Assembly: GCA_030523275.1 (NCBI GenBank) | Contig: JAUNIX010000002.1 | Coordinates: forward strand, 94,598 to 158,597 | Direction: 5' to 3' | Length of the DNA: 64,000 bases | DNA from: Lachnospiraceae bacterium | Lineage (GTDB): Bacteria > Bacillota > Clostridia > Lachnospirales > Lachnospiraceae | Shown here: piece by piece, positions 1-9,213 of the stretch | Position numbering within the stretch: the first letter of the stretch is position 1 | Layout: each line of letters starts with the position of its first letter | Program-made: the position numbers and the translations under genes | Notes under the pieces: model-generated | What the model was told of the DNA's origin: nothing | The model's input: the letters and a program-made list of their open reading frames with translations, nothing else | Databases searched by the model: none

Positions 1-13
1 CACCTCTTTATTC

Positions 14-1366
14 TTATGAAAGGCTGTGCACAAGTTCTTTAAACTGGTCCCCTCGCACTTCATAATTTTTAAACATTCCCCAACTTGCACATGCCGGCGA
101 TAATAAAACGGCATCTCCGTTCGATGCATGATCTGCAGCATACATAACCGCTTCCTCCAAAGATTCTACCATTACAATCTGTTCAAATCCATGCTCTCTA
201 GCCGTCTGTGCAATTTTTTCTGCTGTCTGACCTAAAAGAATCAATTCTTTTACTTTGCCATCAAACGCATCAATCCATTCATCATATGTGGATTTTTTAT
301 CATATCCACCACCAATCAAATAGGTTGGTCGATTCATCGCCTGAATTCCTTTTATCGCAGCATCCGGATTTGTTCCCTTTGAATCATTATAATAAGCAAC
401 ACCATTTATCTCTGCTACATATTCAATACGATGTGCCACACCTTTGAATTTACGGATACCTTCTAAAATTGCTTCCGGCTTTATGCCCATAAAATAAGAA
501 ATGCCGATTGCAGCAAGGATATTTTCATGATTGTGACCACCTAACAAGTTGATATCATCCATCGTACAGATGACTTTCGTCTCTCCATTCCAAGAAATAA
601 CAAATGCATCTCCATCGAGATAAACACCCTGATCTAATTTTTCAAGACGACTAAAGAATACTGGCGTTGCATGAATTCTATCTGCCATTGCCTTTGTGGT
701 AACATCATCATAATTTAATACACAAAACTGTTCCTGTGTCTGATTCATGGCAATTTTCAGTTTTGTATCTGCATAACATTCTACGGTTCCATGACGATCC
801 AAATGATCCGGTGTAATATTCAAGACAGCACTTACTTTTGGACAGAAACTTTCAATTGTCTCTAACTGAAAGCTGCTGATTTCCGCAACAATCATACTTT
901 CTTCTTTTGTGTCAAGCGCTACATTTGTATATGGAATACCAATATTTCCAACCACAAAAATAGATTCGCACTGACAAGCGACAATCTCGCCAACTAAAGC
1001 AGTGGTCGTTGTCTTACCATTTGTACCGGTAATTGCTGCAATCTCTCCTTTTGAAAAATAGTATGCAAGCTCAATTTCACTCCAAACAGGAATTCCTGCT
1101 GTGCTAAATTTTTGTACAAATGGTGCATTGACGGATATACCAGGACTTAAGACCATCATATCAAATCCTTTTACAATGTCATCTGTCAGCTCTCCCAGAA
1201 TCACTTCCACGGGATTGCCAACTCTTTCTTTAATTTCATCTTTTTCTAATTTATCATTACCATCATACAGTACTGTTTCGATTCCTGATGCTGTAAGTAG
1301 TTTTGCGGCGCCAATACCACTTATTCCTGTTCCAGCAACAAGTACTCTTTTGCCTTCTAAATTCAT
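14..1366 (-). CDS. murD: UDP-N-acetylmuramoylalanine--D-glutamate ligase
   Basis: MurD adds D-glutamate to UDP-MurNAc-L-Ala in cytoplasmic peptidoglycan precursor synthesis, using ATP. The 450-residue protein has the usual Mur-ligase length. An N-terminal Rossmann-like segment (GTGISGIGAAK, about residues 12-22) is followed by the ATP loop GTNGKTT at about 114-120, then NITPDHLDRH and the C-terminal DSKGTNPDA motif. The start has AAAGGAGAA a few bases upstream. It follows mraY by 75 bases at the distal end of the division/cell-wall cluster; the next gene would lie beyond the left edge. Identification is secure. Confidence 0.97.
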   Translation of the reverse strand: MNLEGKRVLVAGTGISGIGAAKLLTASGIETVLYDGNDKLEKDEIKERVGNPVEVILGELTDDIVKGFDMMVLSPGISVNAPFVQKFSTAGIPVWSEIELAYYFSKGEIAAITGTNGKTTTTALVGEIVACQCESIFVVGNIGIPYTNVALDTKEESMIVAEISSFQLETIESFCPKVSAVLNITPDHLDRHGTVECYADTKLKIAMNQTQEQFCVLNYDDVTTKAMADRIHATPVFFSRLEKLDQGVYLDGDAFVISWNGETKVICTMDDINLLGGHNHENILAAIGISYFMGIKPEAILEGIRKFKGVAHRIEYVAEINGVAYYNDSKGTNPDAAIKGIQAMNRPTYLIGGGYDKKSTYDEWIDAFDGKVKELILLGQTAEKIAQTAREHGFEQIVMVESLEEAVMYAADHASNGDAVLLSPACASWGMFKNYEVRGDQFKELVHSLS

Positions 1367-1441
1367 CGTCTTTCTCCTTTTAAGTTTCCTAATTGCTCTA
1401 AATGAACTGAAAAACCATCCTATATCGTATTTAAACAGTTA

Positions 1442-2398
1442 CTAAATTGCAATAAAACCAACCATACATAGTACAGCAGTTGCAATTGCAAAAATTGCTA
1501 CTACCTTTGTCTCAGGCCATCCGGATAATTCAAAATGATGATGGATCGGTGCCATCTTAAATACACGTTTTCCTGTCGTCTTGAATGATACAACCTGAAT
1601 GATAACCGATACCACTTCTAATAAATAGATAAATGCAACAATCGGAATAAACAATGGCATCTGTAATACAATGGCTGTTGATGCTACAAATCCACCCAAT
1701 GCTAAAGAACCAGTATCACCCATGAAGACTCTTGCCGGATACACATTAAACACAAGAAATCCGAGTAACGCACCAATCGCAGCCCCTGTCACAGGTTCGA
1801 TTCCTGCGTTCGTTGCAATCGCAACAACCGTAAAAAAGGTCGCGATCAATACTGTAACACTAGATGCGAGACCATCCAAACCATCTGTAAAGTTTGCCCC
1901 ATTTACTGTTCCCAATACAATCACAAACAATGCTGGTATATATAAAATACCAAACTCAAGATATTTTCCACCAGAGAATGGAATTAACATCGTAGTATCC
2001 ATTCCTGCATAATTTAAAATATAAAATGCAAAAATTGCTGTCACGATAATCTGACCTAACATTTTTTGCCATGCACGCAGACCAAGATTTCGCTTCATAA
2101 CAACTTTGATATAGTCATCAATAAATCCAATCAATCCAAAACCGACAGTGACAAATAAGATCGGAATAATGTTCGGATATTTTTTTACATAAATCAAAGA
2201 ACCGACAATAATACCGAGTAAGATGATCAGTCCTCCCATCGTCGGTGTACCTGACTTTTTCAAGTGAGATTCCGGACCCTCATCACGAATAAACTGACCA
2301 AATTTTAATTTCTGTAAATATTTAATCACTGTAGGACTTAAGATTAAACATACAAAAAATGCAACTAATACTGGAATTACAATATCATTTCTTATCAT
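1442..2398 (-). CDS. mraY: Phospho-N-acetylmuramoyl-pentapeptide transferase
   Basis: MraY transfers phospho-MurNAc-pentapeptide to undecaprenyl phosphate, making lipid I at the inner membrane face. The 318-residue product has about ten hydrophobic segments and the family motifs FIDDYIK, NFTDGLDGLA, FMGDTGSLALG and the histidine loop MAPIHHHFE. I chose the inner ATG (MIRNDIV) because AGAGGTGT lies seven bases before it; an ATG eight codons further upstream has no such site. It sits between spoVD and murD with no murE or murF between them, and has its own promoter candidate overlapping the spoVD stop. Confidence 0.96.
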   Translation of the reverse strand: MIRNDIVIPVLVAFFVCLILSPTVIKYLQKLKFGQFIRDEGPESHLKKSGTPTMGGLIILLGIIVGSLIYVKKYPNIIPILFVTVGFGLIGFIDDYIKVVMKRNLGLRAWQKMLGQIIVTAIFAFYILNYAGMDTTMLIPFSGGKYLEFGILYIPALFVIVLGTVNGANFTDGLDGLASSVTVLIATFFTVVAIATNAGIEPVTGAAIGALLGFLVFNVYPARVFMGDTGSLALGGFVASTAIVLQMPLFIPIVAFIYLLEVVSVIIQVVSFKTTGKRVFKMAPIHHHFELSGWPETKVVAIFAIATAVLCMVGFIAI

Positions 2399-2465
2399 TT
2401 TTACACCTCTTTTGTTTATCAATACGCGTTTTTATTTTTTCGCTGTTTACTACCTTAACTTCATA

Positions 2466-2494
2466 ATTATATATGCTTTTATTCACAGAATCAA
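2466..2494 (-). promoter_or_regulatory. SigA-type promoter upstream of mraY
   Basis: On the minus strand, TTGATT (2489-2494) and TATAAT (2466-2471) are separated by exactly 17 bp. The -35 box overlaps the spoVD stop codon, so mraY-murD could be expressed independently of the upstream genes. Inferred from sequence only. Confidence 0.6.
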
Positions 2495-4191
2495 GAGTCA
2501 AAGCTTTGTTTCATCCCCAAATATGGCAAAATATTTTCAAACAATTCTTTTACTGCCGGAGCTGCAATACTTCCTCCATAATATGTTCCCTCTGGTTCAT
2601 CGATCATAAGCAATGCCATGACAGTTGGTTTTTCTGCACTTGCAAATCCAAGAAAAGAAGAAATATACTTCCCTGTTCCACGTGGTAATTTCTCACTGGT
2701 AGCTGTTTTTCCACCAATTCGATATCCTTCAATTTTCGCTTTTTTCCCAGAACCTTCTGACACAACTGCCTCTAAAATATCCCGCATCATAGCAGAGGTT
2801 TCACTAGAAATTGCATTCTTTGTCTTTTTATACTCCAAAACCTGATCATCTGCTTTCATGCCTAAGTGTGGGGTAACTAACGTCCCGCCATTGACTACTG
2901 CACTGGCTGCCCGCAAAAGCTGTAACGGGGTAATCTGAAATGACTGCCCAAAGGACATCGTCGCAAGTTCTACGGCTCCTATATTTTTTAATTGATGCAT
3001 GATTGAATTTGCCTCCCCAGGCACATCAATTCCGGTCTTTTCAAACAAACCGAGCTTTTTATAATATTCATACATTGTCTCCTTACCAACTCTTGCCGCA
3101 ACATCCATAAAGACCGGGTTGCAGGAATTCATAACTCCTTCACGAAAGGTTTCCGTACCATGACCACCCGCTTTATGGCAGCGAATTCTTCGGTCCTCCA
3201 CAATCCGAAAACCAGGGCAGGAAAATGTATCCGTTTCTTTTACAGCACCTGATTCCAAACCTGCGGTCGCTGTTACAATCTTAAATGTCGAACCTGGTTC
3301 ATAAGTATCACTGACACACCAGTTTCTCCACATTTTATTTAGTTCCTCCTGCTTTTTTCCAGCATCCGTCACATTAGAATCCTGGATTTTGTATGGCTCA
3401 TTCAAATTAAATTCCGGGACATTCACCATTGCTAAAATTTCTCCATTTTGCGGATTCATAATGACCATCGAAGTCCTATTTGCCTTTTTTGCCTCTTTTA
3501 CTTTTTCACATATTTGCTGCGCATATTTTTGAATCTGCACATCAATCGTTAAATACAGATTCTTCCCGGCAATCGGTTCATCTCTTTCTTCTTCCGCATT
3601 TTCTATTTCCTTCCCCTTTCCATCTGTCATCGTTAAAATGGAACCATTTTTCCCTTTTAATACTTTTTCATATGTAACCTCTAATCCAATAATTCCCTGA
3701 TTATCAGAACCAGTAAATCCTAAAACGGTAGAAGCTAATTCATTGTATGGATAATAACGTTTATAATCTTCATCGACCATCACTCCGCCCAATTTCAAAT
3801 CTCGGATTTCATTTGCCAGTTCTTTGGGTACATTACTTTTAATCTTTTCTCGCGCTGATATGGTTTCAACCTTTTTGCGGATTTCATTTTCTGGTATCGA
3901 TAAAATATCCGATAGCTTCTGGATGACTTTCTCTGGTTCCGTAATCTGACTATGGATGACAGAAATAGAACAGACCGCTTTATTGCCCGCTAAAACAATT
4001 CCATTGCGATCATAAACAATCCCTCTCGGTGCTTTAATTTCTCTTTCTCTCTGATGCAGATCTTTGGCAAGCTTCGTGTACTTTTCTGACTGGAAAATCA
4101 TGATATACACCAATCTCCCACCAACCAAAACCACCAATAACAGGATTAAAAAGACCACAAATAACAATCTTCTTTTTTGAACAGTCCTCAT
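2491..4191 (-). CDS. spoVD: SpoVD-like penicillin-binding protein (class B transpeptidase)
   Basis: Class B PBP of the FtsI/SpoVD family: short cytoplasmic N-terminus, one membrane anchor (about residues 9-29), dimerization domain, then the transpeptidase. Active-site motifs are STFK (serine nucleophile) and SCN. The third motif, normally KTG, reads KTA here (GGKTATSEK). No PASTA domain follows; the protein ends about 60 residues after that motif. As the second PBP gene of the cluster, directly before mraY, it matches the spoVD position in Bacillus; cortex synthesis is therefore the likely role, but this is positional inference. Translation may be controlled by the hairpin at its start. Confidence 0.85.
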   Translation of the reverse strand: MRTVQKRRLLFVVFLILLLVVLVGGRLVYIMIFQSEKYTKLAKDLHQREREIKAPRGIVYDRNGIVLAGNKAVCSISVIHSQITEPEKVIQKLSDILSIPENEIRKKVETISAREKIKSNVPKELANEIRDLKLGGVMVDEDYKRYYPYNELASTVLGFTGSDNQGIIGLEVTYEKVLKGKNGSILTMTDGKGKEIENAEEERDEPIAGKNLYLTIDVQIQKYAQQICEKVKEAKKANRTSMVIMNPQNGEILAMVNVPEFNLNEPYKIQDSNVTDAGKKQEELNKMWRNWCVSDTYEPGSTFKIVTATAGLESGAVKETDTFSCPGFRIVEDRRIRCHKAGGHGTETFREGVMNSCNPVFMDVAARVGKETMYEYYKKLGLFEKTGIDVPGEANSIMHQLKNIGAVELATMSFGQSFQITPLQLLRAASAVVNGGTLVTPHLGMKADDQVLEYKKTKNAISSETSAMMRDILEAVVSEGSGKKAKIEGYRIGGKTATSEKLPRGTGKYISSFLGFASAEKPTVMALLMIDEPEGTYYGGSIAAPAVKELFENILPYLGMKQSFDS

Positions 4192-4197
4192 AAAAAC

Positions 4198-4242
4198 ACC
4201 CTATCTTAGTTTTATTATAATGTATTATTTCTAAGATAGGGT
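4198..4242 (-). promoter_or_regulatory. Hairpin sequestering the spoVD ribosome site, with a -10 box in its loop
   Basis: A perfect 12-bp stem (ACCCTATCTTAG at 4198-4209 against CTAAGATAGGGT at 4231-4242) encloses a 21-base loop. On the minus strand the 3' arm contains AGGGTG, the only ribosome-site-like sequence before the spoVD ATG, five bases away. The loop contains TATAAT (4214-4219). A transcript starting after that box would lack the 5' arm and leave the ribosome site free; readthrough from ftsI would fold it away. No convincing -35 is visible. Confidence 0.55.
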
Positions 4243-4250
4243 TATGATTG

Positions 4251-6113
4251 TTAATTTGTTTCTTTTTCTTTGTCTTCACTATTTTGTTCTACATTTAAAT
4301 GCTTTAAAGACTTCTGTAAAATATCGCGTGCCATTTGCACTGCCAAGCTTGTATTCGACTGACTGCCTTTTTGGATTTCATCAATGGTAACATAAACCAT
4401 AAGTTGCGGATTATCATATGGTGCAAAACCAATAAATGAAACCAAACGTTTATTGGTACCACGAGGATATTTCTCGGCAGTTCCAGTCTTACCTGCAAGG
4501 TCATATTCTTTAATCTGTGCAATTCTAGCAGTACCAGATTCAACCGTTTCTCGCATATAAGAACGCATTTTTTCGCTTGTCTCTTCACTGATATTTTTCT
4601 TCACAAGCGTTTTTGTAATGTTCTTTTCTACATCTCCATTGCTATCTAAAACCTGCTTTACAATATGAGGCTGATAATAATTTCCGCCGTTGATCAGTGA
4701 ACAAAATGCAGAGCCCAACTGTATCATCGTACACTGAAAACTTTGCCCAAAAGAACTAGTGGCCAAATCAACATCTGCCATTTTGGCATCATGAAGAACA
4801 TCTGCTGCACCGGCTTCACCAGGAAGATCAATTCCTGTTTTAGAACCAAAGCCAAATGCCCGTTGATAATTTGCAAATCGCTCGCTGCCAACTTTTGCAG
4901 CAATCTGCATCATGGACACATTACAGGATTTTGCAATGGTTGTTGATAACGGAATTGTGCCATGTGTATGCGAACAACCAATACTCGTTCCATTCACTTT
5001 TAGAGAACCTCCACAGGTAAAAAATTCGTCCCCGGTCAATACTCCACTTTCTAATCCCATAGAAACGGTAAATGGTTTAAAGGTAGACCCTGGTTCATAA
5101 GTATTACTAACAATATAATTACTCCAAATGGAACTATAAGCATCTGATTTTTCCTGTGATGTCATTTTTTCAATCTTAGATGCCGAAAAATATTTTTTCA
5201 GGTTCTCTTCATTCATTGGATCATTTAAATTATATGTCTTAGAATTCGCCATTGCCAATACTTCGCCATTATTCGGATTCATGACAAGAATAGAGGTATT
5301 CAAACTTCCATAGTCTTTCATAAATTTATTCAATCTTTTTTCTGCAATCTGTTGAATATTCATATCCAAAGTGGAAACCAGACTTTTTCCATTCACTGCT
5401 TCATCAATCGATGTATCATATTCTAATTCTTCATTTAAATATGTATATCTACGGCCATTTGTACCTTTTAAAAGATTATTGTAGTACTGTTCCATACCGC
5501 CAACACCGATATCGCCATCGCTGACAAATCCAATCGCATGGCAGGCAGATGTAGCCTTTGGATAGATTCGCTGGTAAGATTCGTCCAACCAGATTCCTAC
5601 AAGAGAAGAACCTTCCTCCGTCTTAAGATATTTTTTAAACTCACTAATTTCACTCTCCGTCTTACTATCACAAAGACTATCATAATAGTAAGATTCTTTG
5701 TTACTTAAAGCCCTATTGATTTCTTCATCCGTCGCATGTAAATATTTTTTTAGAGCTGCCGTAACCAACTTTTGATTTTCTGTTATGACTTCTTTTCCAT
5801 CTTTTTTCTGACGGATACCAATAATATTTTTAGGCTCTAAAATTACTTTATATAATTTTCTCGAAGTTGCAAGTACATTCCCATTCGCATCTAAAATGTC
5901 ACCACGCTTATAATTAATTTCTTTGTTCATATATTGCTGTTGGGCTAAAATCTGTTTTTTGTAACTACTTTCTTTAAATATGGTAAGATAAATAAGCTTT
6001 CCCATAATAATCAGCAATAGAACAAGTAATAAGGCAGCAACAAAGAAAAAACGGGCAGCCATCGTCTTTGTCAATTTACGATAAGGCTTTACTCTGACTT
6101 TTCTTTTTTTCAC
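4251..6113 (-). CDS. ftsI: Division-type penicillin-binding protein 2 (FtsI/PbpB-like)
   Basis: Class B transpeptidase that cross-links septal peptidoglycan. A basic N-terminus and single membrane anchor (about residues 20-42) precede a long PBP dimer domain and the catalytic domain with STFK, SCN and the standard KTGTAEK motif. The protein ends soon after the transpeptidase with a charged tail and no PASTA repeats. I prefer the GTG at 6113 (VKKRKVRV) because AGGTGA lies five bases upstream; a GTG three codons earlier overlaps that site. It follows ftsL closely, as in other Firmicute dcw clusters. Confidence 0.92.
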   Translation of the reverse strand: MKKRKVRVKPYRKLTKTMAARFFFVAALLLVLLLIIMGKLIYLTIFKESSYKKQILAQQQYMNKEINYKRGDILDANGNVLATSRKLYKVILEPKNIIGIRQKKDGKEVITENQKLVTAALKKYLHATDEEINRALSNKESYYYDSLCDSKTESEISEFKKYLKTEEGSSLVGIWLDESYQRIYPKATSACHAIGFVSDGDIGVGGMEQYYNNLLKGTNGRRYTYLNEELEYDTSIDEAVNGKSLVSTLDMNIQQIAEKRLNKFMKDYGSLNTSILVMNPNNGEVLAMANSKTYNLNDPMNEENLKKYFSASKIEKMTSQEKSDAYSSIWSNYIVSNTYEPGSTFKPFTVSMGLESGVLTGDEFFTCGGSLKVNGTSIGCSHTHGTIPLSTTIAKSCNVSMMQIAAKVGSERFANYQRAFGFGSKTGIDLPGEAGAADVLHDAKMADVDLATSSFGQSFQCTMIQLGSAFCSLINGGNYYQPHIVKQVLDSNGDVEKNITKTLVKKNISEETSEKMRSYMRETVESGTARIAQIKEYDLAGKTGTAEKYPRGTNKRLVSFIGFAPYDNPQLMVYVTIDEIQKGSQSNTSLAVQMARDILQKSLKHLNVEQNSEDKEKETN

Positions 6114-6128
6114 AATTATCACCTGTTA

Positions 6129-6581
6129 TTAATCTGGAATCGTGCCATACTGTCTGACATAATCTTTATTTCCGCTGCCGTACTTAATAATATGATCTGC
6201 TTTTGGCTTTGCCATTCCTAATTTTTGCGTTGCAGTTTGTTTGATCACGTCATAATTTGTTTGAGAATAAATGGATGCTTCCAAATCATCATTTTCAATT
6301 TTTGAAGTATTTAATTCTGTCTTCAATACGGCAATCTCTTTACGCAATTGAGTTGTCGATGCATTCAGATTTACATATGAAATAGATAAAAATACAATTA
6401 AAACTACAGCAGCATATAAACGTTTATTCTTCCATTCAATATCAAATAGTTGTTCTTGTTTCGTCTGTGGCGTTTTCTTTCTCTGCCTCTTTGGTCGCTC
6501 CGGCTTTTTAGGATCCTGAGCTGGTTCTGCCACTCTTGCAGTATTTCCATAAATTAATTGATATCTTTCTTCCGTTGTCAT
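6129..6581 (-). CDS. ftsL: FtsL-like septum formation protein
   Basis: Small bitopic membrane protein of the divisome that bridges early and late division proteins. The 150 residues comprise a long basic cytoplasmic part rich in K, R and P, one transmembrane helix at about 54-74 (YAAVVLIVFLSISYV), a coiled-coil with leucines and charged residues at about 75-115, and a short extracytoplasmic tail including a KLGMAKP segment typical of the family. Sequence conservation is low in FtsL, so position between rsmH and ftsI is the strongest argument. Confidence 0.85.
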   Translation of the reverse strand: MTTEERYQLIYGNTARVAEPAQDPKKPERPKRQRKKTPQTKQEQLFDIEWKNKRLYAAVVLIVFLSISYVNLNASTTQLRKEIAVLKTELNTSKIENDDLEASIYSQTNYDVIKQTATQKLGMAKPKADHIIKYGSGNKDYVRQYGTIPD

Positions 6582-6593
6582 ACTTTGTACCCC

Positions 6594-7532
6594 TTACATA
6601 TATTTTTCAAAAACGCGCAATTTTGCACTTTTTGCTCTTTTATTTTCTATCACTTCAGTTTCTGTAGGAATAATCGGTTTCCTCGTCACCATCTTACCCT
6701 TTGGTTTCTTTCCACAAGTACATACCGGAAACGACGGCGGGCAAATACATGGATTTTCATTTCTTTTGTATATCGACTTTACAATTCGATCTTCGAGAGA
6801 ATGAAATGTAATAATACAAATTCGTCCTCCATCATTTAAAAGATCAATCATGGTATCCAAACTATCATTCAATACTTCCAATTCTCGGTTTAATTCAATC
6901 CGAATCGCTTGAAACGTCTTCTTAGCAGGATGTCCACCTTTCGCACGAACTTTTGCCGGTATAGCATGATCAATAATCTCGATCAATTGTCCGGTCGTCT
7001 CAATTGTCCGGTCTTTTCTCTCAGCTACAATATGCTTCGCAATATTTTTGGCAAATTTATCTTCACCATAATCACGAATCATATGGAACAATTCCATCTC
7101 CGAATAATCATTTACGATATCTCTGGCTGTTTTACTCTGTCTTTGATCCATACGCATATCTAATGGTACATCCTCTCGATACGTAAATCCACGCTCAGCA
7201 TTATCTAATTGATAGGAAGAGACACCTAAATCAAGGACAATACCATCCACCCTATCAATTCCTAAATCTTCTAAGACATATTTCATGTTTACATAATTGC
7301 TTCTGACAATATCCACTTTATCCTTATAAGGTTCCAATCTCTTAGTCGCAGCTGCTATCGCAGCTTCGTCCTGATCAATACCTACAAATCTTCCATTCGC
7401 ACCAAGTCGTTTACAGACCTCATAGGCATGTCCGGCTCCCCCAAGCGTCCCATCCACATAAATGCCATCCGGCTTAATATTCAAATATTCAATTGTTTCA
7501 TCTAATAATACCGATTTATGTTTAAATTCCAT
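6594..7532 (-). CDS. rsmH: 16S rRNA (cytosine1402-N4)-methyltransferase
   Basis: RsmH (MraW) methylates N4 of C1402 in the ribosomal P site using S-adenosylmethionine. The 312-residue protein is full length for the family. Visible motifs are the AdoMet loop [11 protein letters not shown] near residue 26, [16 protein letters not shown], and the C-terminal [13 protein letters not shown] cysteine cluster ([18 protein letters not shown]) lies near the end. One base separates it from mraZ and 12 from ftsL, so the three genes are certainly cotranscribed. Confidence 0.97.
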   Translation of the reverse strand: MEFKHKSVLLDETIEYLNIKPDGIYVDGTLGGAGHAYEVCKRLGANGRFVGIDQDEAAIAAATKRLEPYKDKVDIVRSNYVNMKYVLEDLGIDRVDGIVLDLGVSSYQLDNAERGFTYREDVPLDMRMDQRQSKTARDIVNDYSEMELFHMIRDYGEDKFAKNIAKHIVAERKDRTIETTGQLIEIIDHAIPAKVRAKGGHPAKKTFQAIRIELNRELEVLNDSLDTMIDLLNDGGRICIITFHSLEDRIVKSIYKRNENPCICPPSFPVCTCGKKPKGKMVTRKPIIPTETEVIENKRAKSAKLRVFEKYM

Positions 7533-7533
7533 C

Positions 7534-7968
7534 TTAAAAATTAAATCCTAATGCCTGTAAATTTCCTGCAATCTCGTCCATATTATCAAAGGAGTTCGTT
7601 TCATCCCAACGTTCTTTACTCCAGATTTCCAATTTATTTAAGCTTCCTGCAATAACCGCTTCTTTTTTTAAATCTGCAAACTCTTTTAAAGTCTGTGGAA
7701 TTAAAACGCGCCCCTGCTTGTCCAACTGGCTTACGGTCGCTCCCGTTGTAAAAAAGCGGACGTACTGTCTGGCTTCTTTGTTAAATGTAACTGGTAGCTG
7801 CCGTAATTTCATCTCAAAGGCTTCCCATTCTTTTTGTGGAAATACAAACAGGCAACCATCTAATCCCCTTGTTAAAACAAAATTTTCTCCAAGTTCTTCT
7901 CGAAATTTTGCTGGAATTATAAGCCTGCCTTTTGCATCTACGGTATGTTTATATTCACTCATAAACAT
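7534..7968 (-). CDS. mraZ: Transcriptional regulator MraZ
   Basis: MraZ is an AbrB-fold DNA-binding protein that represses its own division/cell-wall operon in studied bacteria. The 144-residue sequence shows the two repeated SpoVT/AbrB-like halves: [20 protein letters not shown] at the start and [18 protein letters not shown] in the middle. The start beginning MFMSEY matches homologues and follows AGGTGA. It is the first gene of the operon, with a promoter and repeated GTGG sites directly upstream. Confidence 0.96.
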   Translation of the reverse strand: MFMSEYKHTVDAKGRLIIPAKFREELGENFVLTRGLDGCLFVFPQKEWEAFEMKLRQLPVTFNKEARQYVRFFTTGATVSQLDKQGRVLIPQTLKEFADLKKEAVIAGSLNKLEIWSKERWDETNSFDNMDEIAGNLQALGFNF

Positions 7969-8007
7969 AACATCACCTGCTTTTGGGGAATAGTTATTTA
8001 TAATCCC

Positions 8008-8042
8008 CCACTATTATGTAACGGTCTACCACTTTCCTCCAC
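8008..8042 (-). promoter_or_regulatory. Candidate MraZ operator (phased GTGG repeats)
   Basis: Three GTGG sequences on the minus strand begin at positions 8042, 8032 and 8011, spaced 10 and 21 bp, close to one and two helical turns. They lie just downstream of the predicted mraZ transcription start. Known MraZ sites are short direct repeats of TGGG- or GTGG-like cores at about 10-bp spacing, so autorepression is a reasonable inference. Confidence 0.5.
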
Positions 8043-8056
8043 CAAGTTACTACTTC

Positions 8057-8085
8057 ATTGTAATAGATATATTTATAAAATTCAA
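8057..8085 (-). promoter_or_regulatory. SigA-type promoter of the mraZ operon
   Basis: TTGAAT (8080-8085) and TACAAT (8057-8062) on the minus strand, with a 17-bp spacer. It would start transcription near 8050, about 80 bases before the mraZ ATG. Confidence 0.7.
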
Positions 8086-8109
8086 GAGAAAACTTATGCA
8101 TAAATAAAA

Positions 8110-8134
8110 AAGAATCCCGCATTGCGAGATTCTT
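8110..8134 (-). terminator. Intrinsic terminator after lgt
   Basis: An 11-bp stem with one mismatch, AAGAATCTCGC against GCGGGATTCTT around a three-base loop, followed on the minus strand by TTTTATTT. It separates lgt from the mraZ promoter. Confidence 0.75.
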
Positions 8135-8140
8135 TGCATT

Positions 8141-9004
8141 TTATTTTTTTTTCTTTTTATAAAGGAACATTAAAACCCCTATTATGACAAGAATCGACGC
8201 CAAAAGTTGAGACACTCGAATTCCCGTCCCCAAAATATAAAGAGAATCTGTCCGTAATCCTTCTATCAAAAAACGTCCGATTCCATATCCGATAAAATAT
8301 ATTGCCATCATTTGTCCATCCCATTTTTTACGTTTCCGAAACCATAATAGAAAGAAAAGAACTCCTAAGTTCCACAAACTCTCATATAAAAAGGTTGGAT
8401 GCACCTGAATATAAGTCTGCGTCCCCACTTTTATCAAGTGATCTAATACACCGGTACTTGCAAGATCAGAAATCCTGTCTCCAGAGAAAAATGATAACGG
8501 TATTTGCATCGCCAAGGGTCCATCTGTAAAACCTCCGAATGCCTCTCGATTAAAAAAATTCCCCCAACGCCCAAGGATCTGCCCGATCAAAAGACCCATC
8601 ACTGCGGTATCTGCCATCAAAAGCGGAGATTGTTTTCTAATCTTACAAAAAATCAACAACGTCAAAATCCCCGCAAGCACACCTCCATAAATAGCAAGTC
8701 CTCCATTTCGAATCATAAAAATTTCATTCAAATGTTCTTTATAATAATCCCATGAAAAAATAACATAATATGCTCTTGCACCTACTATCGCGGGTATCAC
8801 TGCTGATAATAAAAAATCAAGATAAATTTCCGGATCTTGCCCGGTTCGCTCTGCCTCTCTTTGAGCAATTAGTAACCCTGCTAAAAATCCAAATGCAATA
8901 ATAATACCGTAAAACTTAATCTCAAATCCTAAAATTGTAATTCCTGTTCCCAGATGATTGAATACCAAGTGTAAATATGGAAACCGAATATCCATCCCGT
9001 CCAT
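8141..9004 (-). CDS. lgt: Prolipoprotein diacylglyceryl transferase
   Basis: Lgt moves diacylglycerol from phosphatidylglycerol to the lipobox cysteine of prolipoproteins, in the membrane. The 287-residue protein has about seven hydrophobic segments and the Lgt signatures RNGGLAIYGG and GQILGRWGNFFNREAFGG, plus VHPTFLYES near the C-terminus and a lysine-rich tail. AGGGGA lies six bases before the ATG. It is monocistronic, divergent from ychF and closed by its own terminator. The cyclophilin at 52.4-53.1 kb is a likely substrate. Confidence 0.96.
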   Translation of the reverse strand: MDGMDIRFPYLHLVFNHLGTGITILGFEIKFYGIIIAFGFLAGLLIAQREAERTGQDPEIYLDFLLSAVIPAIVGARAYYVIFSWDYYKEHLNEIFMIRNGGLAIYGGVLAGILTLLIFCKIRKQSPLLMADTAVMGLLIGQILGRWGNFFNREAFGGFTDGPLAMQIPLSFFSGDRISDLASTGVLDHLIKVGTQTYIQVHPTFLYESLWNLGVLFFLLWFRKRKKWDGQMMAIYFIGYGIGRFLIEGLRTDSLYILGTGIRVSQLLASILVIIGVLMFLYKKKKK

Positions 9005-9086
9005 TTCATATCCCCTTTCACATAGCCGTTTTCCAACATTATAAACGACCGCTTATTTAGTAACATTGTATCGGCTCTGTTTCTAC

Positions 9087-9116
9087 TTGTCAATTCTCAT
9101 AGGGGTGTGATAAAAT
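9087..9116 (+). promoter_or_regulatory. SigA-type promoter of ychF
   Basis: TTGTCA (9087-9092), 18-bp spacer, TAAAAT (9111-9116). The remaining bases to the ychF start would be a 5' leader of about 90 bases with no obvious gene. Confidence 0.55.
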
Positions 9117-9213
9117 TAGAAATAGTATGGTTATATGCCATTCTTTGTCAAAAAAAGAAATGTGTAACTGTTCAAAGCAGTGAAAAAATAGTAATCATAG
9201 AAGGAGTGTTACC

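Noticed and set aside
4034..4279. Minus-strand frame across the ftsI-spoVD junction
   Set aside because: Overlaps both PBP genes in another frame and crosses the hairpin; no ribosome site.
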